Assembly: GCF_000427785.1 (NCBI RefSeq)
Contig: NZ_ATYR01000016.1
Coordinates: 1-64,000 of the forward strand
Direction of reading: 5' to 3'
From: Massilia alkalitolerans DSM 17462
Lineage (GTDB): Bacteria > Pseudomonadota > Gammaproteobacteria > Burkholderiales > Burkholderiaceae_D
DNA length: 64,000 bases
Below the pieces are notes generated by a model that was not told where the DNA came from, ran no database searches, and saw nothing but the letters and a program-made list of their open reading frames with translations. Below are positions 57,614 through 64,000 of this stretch, one piece after another. Made by a program: the position numbers and the translations under genes. Every line of letters starts with the position of its first letter. Positions within the stretch are counted from its first letter, which is position 1.

Positions 57614-58798
57614 TTACATCGTCTCGCCGAACAGCTCGCGCCCGATCAGCATGCGGCGGATCTCGCTGGTGCCGGCGCCGATCTCGTACAGCTTGGCGTC
57701 GCGCCACAGGCGGCCGACCGGGTACTCGTTGATGTAGCCGTTGCCGCCCAGGGTCTGGATCGCTTCGCCCGCCATCCAGGTCGCCTTCTCGGCGCTGTAC
57801 AGGATCGCGCCGGCGGCGTCCTTGCGCAGGGCGCGCACCTGCTCTGGCGAGGTCGCGCGGTCGCAGGCCTGGCCCACGGCATACACGTAGGCGCGGCAAG
57901 CCATCATGGTCGAGTACATGTCGGCGATCTTGCCCTGCATGAGCTGGAACTCGCCGATCGCCTGGCCGAACTGCTTGCGCTCGTGGATGTAGGGCACCAC
58001 CGCATCCATGCAGGCCGACATGATGCCCAGCGGTCCGCCGGACAGCACGGTGCGCTCGAAGTCCAGGCCCGACATCAGCACGTTGACGCCCTTGCTGACG
58101 CCGCCCAGCACGTTCTCGACCGGCACTTCGCAGTCCTGGAACACCAGTTCGCCGGTGTGCGAGCCGCGCATGCCCAGCTTGTCGAGCTTCTGGGCGATCG
58201 AGAAGCCTTTAAAACCTTTTTCGATCAGGAAGGCGGTCATGCCGCGCGGGCCGGCTTCGAGGTCGGTCTTGGCGTACACCACCAGGGTGTCGGCGTCCGG
58301 GCCGTTGGTGATCCACATCTTGGTGCCGTTCAGGACGTAGCGGTCGCCCTTCAGTTCGGCCTTGAGCTTCATGCTGACGACGTCGGAACCGGCGTTCGGC
58401 TCGGACATGGCCAGCGCGCCCACGTGCTCGCCCGAGATCAGCTTGGGCAGGTACTTGCGCTTCTGCTCTTCGTTGCCGTTGCGCTTGATCTGGTTGACGC
58501 ACAGGTTCGAGTGGGCGCCGTAGGACAGGCCGACCGAAGCCGAGGCGCGCGAGATTTCTTCCATGGCGATGATGTGGGCCAGGTAGCCCATGTTGGCGCC
58601 GCCGTATTCCTCGCCGACGGTGATGCCCAGCAGGCCGAGTTCGCCCATCTTCTTCCACAGGTCCATCGGGAACTGGTCGCTGCGGTCGATCTCGGCAGCG
58701 CGCGGTGCAATTTCGGCTTCCGCGAACTGTTGTACGGCTTCGCGCAGCGCGGCGATGTCTTCGCCATGGTCAAAGGTCAAGCCTGGGAGATGCAGCAT
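57614..58798 (-). CDS. liuA: Isovaleryl-CoA dehydrogenase
   Basis: 394 aa. The catalytic base is shifted as in isovaleryl-CoA dehydrogenase: Glu248 in [10 protein letters not shown], while the usual C-terminal position reads [28 protein letters not shown] is the FAD/substrate loop. It oxidises isovaleryl-CoA to 3-methylcrotonyl-CoA, the first committed step of leucine breakdown. ATG 58798 begins [15 protein letters not shown] LiuR operator and promoter lie 43-78 bp upstream; the rest of the liu genes are 33 kb away. Confidence 0.95.
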   Translation of the reverse strand: MLHLPGLTFDHGEDIAALREAVQQFAEAEIAPRAAEIDRSDQFPMDLWKKMGELGLLGITVGEEYGGANMGYLAHIIAMEEISRASASVGLSYGAHSNLCVNQIKRNGNEEQKRKYLPKLISGEHVGALAMSEPNAGSDVVSMKLKAELKGDRYVLNGTKMWITNGPDADTLVVYAKTDLEAGPRGMTAFLIEKGFKGFSIAQKLDKLGMRGSHTGELVFQDCEVPVENVLGGVSKGVNVLMSGLDFERTVLSGGPLGIMSACMDAVVPYIHERKQFGQAIGEFQLMQGKIADMYSTMMACRAYVYAVGQACDRATSPEQVRALRKDAAGAILYSAEKATWMAGEAIQTLGGNGYINEYPVGRLWRDAKLYEIGAGTSEIRRMLIGRELFGETM

Positions 58799-58840
58799 TG
58801 TCGTCCTCACGGTGAACGGTGGTTGAGCAGGATAGGGTGC

Positions 58841-58869
58841 ATGATACTCGCCTCTTACGTTAACGTAAA
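58841..58869 (-). promoter_or_regulatory. Candidate liuA promoter
   Basis: On the minus strand TTTACG (58864-58869) and TATCAT (58841-58846) are 17 bases apart, 43 bases before the liuA start. The -35 lies inside the LiuR operator. Confidence 0.55.
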
Positions 58870-58876
58870 CGTCAAC
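58854..58876 (-). promoter_or_regulatory. LiuR operator of liuA
   Basis: GTTGACGTTTACGTTAACGT followed by AAG on the minus strand contains the perfect palindrome TTACGTTAACGTAA (58855-58868). Same core as at 24783 and 59384. Confidence 0.85.
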
Positions 58877-58885
58877 TAAAGGGCC

Positions 58886-58913
58886 AAAAAAAAGGGAGGG
58901 TGCCAGGCCCTCC
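58886..58913 (-). terminator. Terminator of liuR
   Basis: On the minus strand GGAGGG-CCTGGCA-CCCTCC is followed by C and eight T residues, directly after the liuR stop. It isolates the liuA promoter from liuR read-through. Confidence 0.88.
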
Positions 58914-58919
58914 GCGTGC

Positions 58920-59321
58920 TTAGGCGGCGTTCTTGTTTTCCGCGCTGTCCGCCAGCAGGCGGCGGCATTCTTCCTCGTGCGCGGAAATTTCCTCGAGCGC
59001 CATCTCGATGTCGGCACGCTGCTGTTCCAGCGTCACGCGCTGGTGGGCCAGTACCCCGAGGAAGCGTTCGATCTGGGCCGCGGTGTCGCGTGGCGACTCG
59101 TACATGTCGACGATGCTCTTGATTTCCGACAGGGTGAGGCCCAGGCGCTTGCCGCGCAGGGTCAGTTTCAGCCGGGTACGGTCGCGCGGGGTATAGACAC
59201 GGTTGCGGCCGCCCACGCCTTCGCGCTTGGGACTGAGCAAGCCCTGGTCTTCATAAAAGCGGATGGCACGGGCAGTGATGTCGAATTCGCGGGCCAGTTC
59301 GGCAATGGTATAGGTGACCAT
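58920..59321 (-). CDS. liuR: LiuR, MerR-family regulator of leucine/isovalerate catabolism
   Basis: 133 aa, with N-terminal MerR helix-turn-helix ([28 protein letters not shown]) and a C-terminal coiled coil. No metal-binding Cys cluster typical of metalloregulatory MerR proteins. Gene location beside liuA and three matching palindromes at liu promoters identify it as LiuR. It is divergent from an MBL-fold gene, sharing an operator in the 123-bp gap, so autoregulation is likely. Confidence 0.93.
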   Translation of the reverse strand: MVTYTIAELAREFDITARAIRFYEDQGLLSPKREGVGGRNRVYTPRDRTRLKLTLRGKRLGLTLSEIKSIVDMYESPRDTAAQIERFLGVLAHQRVTLEQQRADIEMALEEISAHEEECRRLLADSAENKNAA

Positions 59322-59383
59322 GGTTCTCTATGAAGCAAAAGAAGCGAAACAGGGAATCGCTTACAATCGATGCCTGCGCCCCG

Positions 59384-59402
59384 GTTTACGTTTACGTTAA
59401 CG
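59384..59402 (+). promoter_or_regulatory. LiuR operator between liuR and the MBL gene
   Basis: GTTTACGTTTACGTTAACG matches the liuA and liuB operators. It sits 42 bases before the MBL-fold gene and 62 bases before liuR and could act on both. Confidence 0.8.
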
Positions 59403-59444
59403 GCATTGTAGCGCGACCGCCCACGACGAACACGAAAGTTTTCC

Positions 59445-60497
59445 ATGAACCCGCTCGAAGCCCAGCTCGATTATCCCTTTGGCGACACCATCCCGGCACC
59501 GGGCATGGTCCATCAACTGGCGCCGGGCCTGGCCTGGATCCGGATGCCGCTGCCCTTTGCGCTCGACCACATCAACCTGTGGCTGCTGCGCGACGAACAG
59601 GAAGGCCGCGCCGGCTGGAGCGTGGTCGACTGCGGCGCCGGGACCGACGCCACCCGCGCGGCCTGGGAACAGGTGCTGGGCGAGGGCCTGCAGGGCGCGC
59701 CGCTGCTGCGTGTGTTCGCCACCCATTGCCATCCCGACCACGTCGGCCTGTCGGGCTGGCTGAGCAGCCGCTTCGAGGCGCCGTTCTGGACCACCGCCGG
59801 GGAATTCGCCTTTGCCCGCATGATGGCGGCGGCGCTGCCGGGTGTCGACGGTCCCTCGGCCATCCCGCACTTCGAGCGTCACGGCCTGGTGGACCCGGAC
59901 ATGCTGGAGCAGATGCGCAGCCGCCGCAGTTACTATCCGTCCCTGGTGCCGGCGGTGCCGGAAGCCTATACCCGCCTGCAGGACGGCGACATGGTCGAGA
60001 TCGGCGGCAGGGGCTGGCGCGTGATCACCGGCTTCGGCCACTCGCCGGAACATGCGTCGTTGTATTCCGAGGAGCTGAAGGTCCTGATTTCCGGCGACAT
60101 GGTCTTGCCGCGTATTTCGACGAACGTGTCGGTATTCGCGGTCGAGCCGGAAGGCAACCCGCTGGACCTCTATCTTCAATCGCTGAAAAAGTTCACAAAC
60201 TTGCCTGAGGACACTCTTGTCCTGCCTTCGCATGGCAAGCCCTTCCGCGGCCTGCACACCCGAATTGCTCAATTGCATGATCATCATGCGGCCCGCCTGG
60301 CCGAGGTGCTGGCGGCCTGTGTCGAGCCGAAGTCGGCCGTCGACATCGTGCCCCTGATGTTCCGCCGCCAGCTCGACGCCCACCAGCTCAGTTTCGCTCT
60401 GGGCGAGGCACTAGCCCACCTGCATAAATTATGGCGCGACGGGATGCTGCGCCGCAGTAAGGATAGCGACGGTATCATTCGTTTCCAGTTGGCCTGA
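59445..60497 (+). CDS. Metallo-beta-lactamase-fold hydrolase, LiuR-linked
   Basis: 350 aa. Zinc motif FATHCHPDHVGL (HxHxDH variant HCHPDH), further ligands in GFGHSPEHASLY, ISGDMVLP and LPSHGKPF. The C-terminal part (about residues 270-350) is a winged-helix-like LACTB2 extension. Members hydrolyse thioesters or related bonds; a thioesterase acting on an acyl-CoA of leucine breakdown is a reasonable inference from the shared LiuR operator. Exact substrate unknown. Confidence 0.87.
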   Translation: MNPLEAQLDYPFGDTIPAPGMVHQLAPGLAWIRMPLPFALDHINLWLLRDEQEGRAGWSVVDCGAGTDATRAAWEQVLGEGLQGAPLLRVFATHCHPDHVGLSGWLSSRFEAPFWTTAGEFAFARMMAAALPGVDGPSAIPHFERHGLVDPDMLEQMRSRRSYYPSLVPAVPEAYTRLQDGDMVEIGGRGWRVITGFGHSPEHASLYSEELKVLISGDMVLPRISTNVSVFAVEPEGNPLDLYLQSLKKFTNLPEDTLVLPSHGKPFRGLHTRIAQLHDHHAARLAEVLAACVEPKSAVDIVPLMFRRQLDAHQLSFALGEALAHLHKLWRDGMLRRSKDSDGIIRFQLA

Positions 60498-60593
60498 TCT
60501 CTTTCCGCAGCGCCGGCTGTGCCGGCAATCTGCATATTTGTTGCACGCAATCGTGCGGCAATGTCATACTTTTTCCTTTAGGATATATTTGCG

Positions 60594-60610
60594 ATTCCCC
60601 AAATGGGGGA
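60594..60610 (+). promoter_or_regulatory. CCCC-AAAT-GGGG palindrome before the XRE-like gene
   Basis: ATTCCCCAAATGGGGGA is a near-perfect inverted repeat in a 268-bp AT-rich intergenic stretch (60498-60765). It may be the operator of the downstream regulator. A nearby hairpin GCACG-CAAT-CGTGC (60543-60556) has no T-run. Confidence 0.4.
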
Positions 60611-60765
60611 TTGCGGGTAATATTTCCGGTTCGTAAAACATTCAAATTCTATTAAATAATCACATCTTTGTTACTTTTTAAAGGTATGATTGTTTGCTGA
60701 GGCTTCTCAGCCATAGAACGCCCGGCCGTCTGCACAGGCCATCCGCACATAACGTAAGCATTGCA

Positions 60766-61185
60766 ATGAATTCAACCAATGAACGGGAGAGCTTCAGTGA
60801 GCGCCTGCAACAGGCGCTGAAGAACGCCCACTACTCGCCCGATAGCCCCACCCGCCTGGCCAGGGAATTCAATATCCGTTTCGAAGGCCGCCCGATCACC
60901 GTCCACGCCGCGCGCAAGTGGCTGGTGGGCGAAGCCATCCCGACCCAGGAAAAGCTGCGCATGATCGCCCAGTGGCTGGGCGTGCCGGCCGACTGGCTGC
61001 GCTTCGGCGGCGCCGAGCATGCTAGCGCCGGCACCGACAGCAATGGCGGCGGCGCCCGCTTCGAAACCGCGGACGTGAAGCTGATTGCAGATTTACAACG
61101 CCTGGACGAGCACCATCGCCAGCTGGCACGCGAGTTCATCCGCATGCTGGTGCGAATGAATCACCAGAAGCCCGAGCAAAAATAG
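60766..61185 (+). CDS. Small XRE/lambda-repressor-like DNA-binding protein
   Basis: 139 aa. Helix-turn-helix region SFSERLQQALKNAHYSPDSPTRLARE...VHAARKWLVGEAIPTQEKLRMIAQWLGV resembles phage-repressor-type regulators; the rest is short and charged. Target unknown; it may bind the CCCC-AAAT-GGGG repeat upstream. ATG 60766 follows a weak ribosome site; an upstream in-frame ATG at 60694 lies in AT-rich leader. Confidence 0.75.
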   Translation: MNSTNERESFSERLQQALKNAHYSPDSPTRLAREFNIRFEGRPITVHAARKWLVGEAIPTQEKLRMIAQWLGVPADWLRFGGAEHASAGTDSNGGGARFETADVKLIADLQRLDEHHRQLAREFIRMLVRMNHQKPEQK

Positions 61186-61303
61186 TTTCGTAATTGCACT
61201 TTTCGTGAGTGCAGAGCGGCACAAACAGCTGCAGCTGGGTCATAATCTGTCCAGTGGCGAGCGGATCCGCCGTCACCGGGTCACGTCAAGGAGCAGCTGC
61301 CGT

Positions 61304-61477
61304 ATGCGAAACAACTACGCCAACACCGCCCAGCTCAAGGAACTGATGACCGCACCGCCGATGACGGCGGCGCGCCATGCCGAGGTGATGCGACAACGCA
61401 ATGCCCGGCGGCGGATGCTCGAGGAAGCACGCGAGGCGAAAAAGGCCGACGAACCGTTTGACGGCGACAAGCGCTAG
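61304..61477 (+). CDS. Small basic hypothetical protein
   Basis: 57 aa, rich in Arg, Lys and Ala: MRNNYANTAQLKELMTAPPM, then MRQRNARRRMLEEAREAKKA. Probably a single amphipathic helix. AGGAG lies 10 bases before the ATG. Stop overlaps the convergent ubiX stop. Function unknown; a longer frame from 61205 has no ribosome site. Confidence 0.5.
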   Translation: MRNNYANTAQLKELMTAPPMTAARHAEVMRQRNARRRMLEEAREAKKADEPFDGDKR

Positions 61478-62067
61478 CTGTCCTGCGCGTCTTTCATGCC
61501 GCCCCACCTGGGGGCGTGGGCGTTGTCGAGCCCGAGCAGGTCGACCGCCCGGTCGACCGTATGCTCGACCATCTCTTCGATCGTCGCCGGACGATGATAA
61601 AAGCTCGGCAGGGGCGGGAACACGATGCCGCCCATCTCCGTCACCGCCGTCATATTGCGCAGGTGCGCCAGGTTGAAGGGCGTCTCGCGCACCATCAGCA
61701 CCAGCCTGCGCCTTTCCTTCAGCATCACGTCCGCGGCGCGCGTGACCAGGTTGTCCGACAGGCCATGGGCGACGGCCGCCAGGGTTTTCATCGAACAGGG
61801 AGCGATCACCATGCCGTCGACTTGGTAAGAGCCGCTGGCGATCGAGGCGCCGATGTCGCGGTTGCGGTGGACGACGTGGGCCAGCGCCTCGGCATCGCGC
61901 CGCTGCAGGCCGAGTTCCTGGTGCAGGGTGAGGGAGGCGGCGTCGGAAATCACCAGGTGGGTCTCGACGCCGGGAGTCGCGTGCAGCCGCCGCAGCAGCT
62001 GCACGCCATAGACCGCGCCGGTTGCGCCAGTGATGGCGACAATGATCCTGCGCGGGCGGCCGGTCAT
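61474..62067 (-). CDS. ubiX: Flavin prenyltransferase UbiX
   Basis: 197 aa flavoprotein. IIVAITGATGAVYGVQLL, APCSMKTLAAVAHGLSDNLVTRAADV, and VRETPFNLAHLRNM with the conserved Arg and Glu are UbiX hallmarks. It makes prenylated FMN for the decarboxylase UbiD in ubiquinone synthesis. Four bases after grxD, so one operon. No ubiD in the window. Confidence 0.95.
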   Translation of the reverse strand: MTGRPRRIIVAITGATGAVYGVQLLRRLHATPGVETHLVISDAASLTLHQELGLQRRDAEALAHVVHRNRDIGASIASGSYQVDGMVIAPCSMKTLAAVAHGLSDNLVTRAADVMLKERRRLVLMVRETPFNLAHLRNMTAVTEMGGIVFPPLPSFYHRPATIEEMVEHTVDRAVDLLGLDNAHAPRWGGMKDAQDS

Positions 62068-62071
62068 GGAA

Positions 62072-62386
62072 TCAGCCGTTCTTCAGCAGGGTCTGCAGCT
62101 CGCCCGATTCGTACATCTCGTTCATGATGTCGGTGCCGCCGATGAATTCGCCGCGCACGTAGAGCTGCGGGATGGTCGGCCAGTTCGAGTAGTCCTTGAT
62201 GCCCTGGCGGACTTCGGCGTCTTCCAGGACGTTGACGGTGGCGATGTTGTCGACACCGCAGGCTTTCAGGATCTGGATGGCGCGGCCCGAGAAGCCGCAT
62301 TGCGGGAATTGCGCGGTTCCCTTCATGAACAGCACGACCGGGGTGGTGGTCACGGTGTCTTTGATCCAGGTTTGAACGTCGCTCAT
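62072..62386 (-). CDS. grxD: Monothiol glutaredoxin Grx4
   Basis: 104 aa. The CGFS active site is in [10 protein letters not shown], and [14 protein letters not shown] plus [20 protein letters not shown] contact glutathione. It carries 2Fe-2S clusters with BolA partners. Good AAGG site before ATG. First gene of grxD-ubiX. Confidence 0.96.
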   Translation of the reverse strand: MSDVQTWIKDTVTTTPVVLFMKGTAQFPQCGFSGRAIQILKACGVDNIATVNVLEDAEVRQGIKDYSNWPTIPQLYVRGEFIGGTDIMNEMYESGELQTLLKNG

Positions 62387-62551
62387 GTGTGTGCCTTCAG
62401 TGGGAATGGATAAGATGCCGCCATTTTATAAGAATTCGGCAGGGCGGGCACGGGCCTGGCGTCGTTCTCCCGCCTGCTGTGACAATCGGCGGATTTTTAC
62501 CGGAAAATCCCCGCTATGATGGTCTTTCATGCCACCCGAACGGGAACCATC

Positions 62552-62863
62552 ATGACTGCCTACCGAGGCTTTGCTTCCATGCCATCGCCCCTGCTGTGGT
62601 GCATGGCTGCCTTCTTTGTCATTGCCGGCGTGTACGAAATCATCACCGGGATGTACCGGGAGCCACTGGAAGACGTCCTGCTCTACATCGGCCAGCTGCC
62701 GGCCGGCCTGTTCCTGCTGTACTGCGCCGTGCAGGCCTGGCGCGACCGGCGCGGCGAGCTGGCATCGCACCGCACGACCATGGTCGGCTACGCCTGCTTC
62801 GGCCTGTTCTGTCTGTGCTTCCTGGTGAAGGCAGGGACGACCGCGGTGCGCGTCCTGGGCTGA
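62552..62863 (+). CDS. Small inner-membrane protein, unknown
   Basis: 103 aa, three hydrophobic segments (about residues 12-30, 41-58, 78-98). MTAYRGFASMPSPLLW start follows GGGAACC. No recognised family or motif; a further upstream ATG at 62516 gives no ribosome site. A second small membrane-protein gene follows 75 bp later. Confidence 0.55.
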   Translation: MTAYRGFASMPSPLLWCMAAFFVIAGVYEIITGMYREPLEDVLLYIGQLPAGLFLLYCAVQAWRDRRGELASHRTTMVGYACFGLFCLCFLVKAGTTAVRVLG

Positions 62864-62938
62864 ACCGCCGGCGGTTTTTGCCCACGGGCGGGGCGGGACT
62901 GGTATGATCGCGCGCATTCCCTTCGTCCGGCACGCATC

Positions 62939-63226
62939 ATGCAACAGACACCCCAGCGCAGACCCTCGGCCACCGCCAATTTCGCGATCGGCGCCCTGCT
63001 GGCCATCCCTGGCCTGATCAACCTCATCGAGGGCCTGATGGGCCTGGGCATCGGCCGCCTCCTGTGCGGCATCGCGGCCCTCGGCTATGGCCTGCTGCTG
63101 GTGCGCGAAGGACTGCACATCAAGAAAACCGGACTGCCCGCGTTGCCGCAAAAGCGCATGATCCTGATCGGCTTCGGCTTCCTGAGCGTCTACATGGTCG
63201 GGCTGTTCCTCAAGCACGCGGGCTGA
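62939..63226 (+). CDS. Small inner-membrane protein, unknown
   Basis: 95 aa, three hydrophobic segments separated by short loops (ANFAIGALLAIPGLINLIEG, IGRLLCGIAALGYGLLLVRE, MILIGFGFLSVYMVGLFL). Family not recognised. The arrangement of membrane segments resembles that of its upstream neighbour, but sequence similarity is weak. Confidence 0.55.
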   Translation: MQQTPQRRPSATANFAIGALLAIPGLINLIEGLMGLGIGRLLCGIAALGYGLLLVREGLHIKKTGLPALPQKRMILIGFGFLSVYMVGLFLKHAG

Positions 63227-63259
63227 CCGGCTCACCGGCCGGCCACCCCGCACGCGCCA

Positions 63260-64000
63260 TTACTTCTTCAGCTTGGCGAAGGCCGCGGCCATCGCGCCGC
63301 CGGCTGCGGGCGCCGGCTTGTCCTGACGCTGGTGCTGGGCCAGGCGCTTGCTGTCGTTGCGGTCGCCGCGCTGCTCCGGACGCGCGCCCGGCTGCGGCGC
63401 GGCATCGGACAGGCGCATGGTGAGCGCGATGCGCTTGCGCTTGACGTCCACTTCCAGCACTTTCACCTTGACCACCTGGCCGGCCTTGACCACCGTGTGC
63501 GGGTCCTTCACAAACGTGTTCGACAGCGCCGAGATGTGCACCAGTCCATCCTGGTGCACGCCGATGTCGACAAAGGCGCCGAAGGCGGCCACGTTGGTCA
63601 CCACGCCTTCCAGGATCATGTCCGGGCGCAGGTCCGAGATTTCTTCGACGCCTTCCTTGAAGGTCGCAGTGGTGAATTCCGGACGCGGGTCGCGGCCCGG
63701 CTTTTCCAGTTCCTTCAGGATGTCGGTCACGGTCGGCACGCCGAATTTGTCATCCGCATACTTGGCCGGATTGAGCGACTTGATGAGCGCACTGTCGCCG
63801 ATCACCGCCTTCATGTCGCGCTTGATGTCGCCCAGGATCTTCTCGACCACCGGATAGGATTCCGGGTGGACCGCCGAGGCGTCCAGCGGGTTCTCGCCGT
63901 TCATCACGCGCAGGAAGCCGGCCGCCTGCTCGAAGGTCTTGTCGCCCAGGCGCGGCACCTTCTTCAATGCCGCGCGCGAGGCGAACGCGCCCTGCATGTC
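63260..64000 (-). CDS. tex: Tex-type RNA-binding transcription accessory protein, 5' part outside window
   Basis: The last 247 codons are present; the N-terminus lies beyond the right edge. [18 protein letters not shown] is the helix-hairpin-helix region, and an S1 RNA-binding domain follows ([30 protein letters not shown]...ALTMRL). A basic, low-complexity tail with [15 protein letters not shown] ends the protein. Tex (YhgF) binds nucleic acids and affects transcription termination and toxin expression in several proteobacteria. Confidence 0.94.
   Translation of the reverse strand, partial: DMQGAFASRAALKKVPRLGDKTFEQAAGFLRVMNGENPLDASAVHPESYPVVEKILGDIKRDMKAVIGDSALIKSLNPAKYADDKFGVPTVTDILKELEKPGRDPRPEFTTATFKEGVEEISDLRPDMILEGVVTNVAAFGAFVDIGVHQDGLVHISALSNTFVKDPHTVVKAGQVVKVKVLEVDVKRKRIALTMRLSDAAPQPGARPEQRGDRNDSKRLAQHQRQDKPAPAAGGAMAAAFAKLKK

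Overview
This is a 64-kb GC-rich chromosomal window from a betaproteobacterium, most likely the Oxalobacteraceae and closest in character to Massilia, Duganella or Janthinobacterium. The case rests on the E. coli-like rsmI/lpoA/yraN/diaA/dolP block, the liu genes with a MerR-type LiuR, AceK, GC-rich intergenic palindromes seen in that group, and the codon use. Family and genus are inferred from gene content only.

Left part (1-13.5 kb): a truncated unknown gene and a broken PaaI-type thioesterase lie at the edge, followed by a TlpA-like thioredoxin and the envelope/replication block dolP-diaA-yraN-lpoA with divergent rsmI. Next is a three-gene oxygen and c-di-GMP signalling operon: a globin-coupled PAS-GGDEF-EAL protein, a membrane EAL protein with degenerate GGDEF, and a chemoreceptor. 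A perfect FNR-type box and a good sigma-70 promoter precede it. A few orphan genes and tRNA-Pro, with its own promoter and terminator, close the segment.

Leucine/biotin part (13.7-25 kb, minus strand): one tight operon liuB-liuC-bioA-bioF-bioD-bioB-liuD-ghrA-liuE. The complete bioAFDB set sits inside the pathway whose carboxylase needs biotin. A LiuR-type operator lies upstream, inside the ychJ coding sequence. The pathway's first enzyme (liuA), its regulator (liuR) and a metallo-beta-lactamase-fold hydrolase are at 57.6-60.5 kb with two more copies of the same operator.

Murein part (25-52 kb): dadA and a serine hydrolase; then a plus-strand series gntR-murQ-ampG-nagX-digH-(BadF-type sugar kinase)-amiD-lysR-ddpX that reads as a peptidoglycan recycling/catabolism locus. 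A lower-GC insert carries an orphan type VI secretion Hcp gene, a MepA-like (M74-type) peptidase and a small exported protein, probably effector and immunity. Then come two tandem polysaccharide deacetylases, dacB (PBP4) next to an spmA-spmB fusion, another serine hydrolase, an orphan oligopeptide-binding protein, a TonB-dependent receptor and an LD-carboxypeptidase.

Right part (52-64 kb): a GNAT acetyltransferase, acyl-CoA dehydrogenase, SDR, thiolase and aceK (fatty acid/acetyl-CoA metabolism), the liuA/liuR region, an XRE-like regulator, ubiX-grxD, two small membrane proteins and the 3' part of tex. Two families of long palindromic intergenic repeats occur at 50.6, 51.8 and 57.5 kb. No insertion sequence, CRISPR array, rRNA or integrase was seen.
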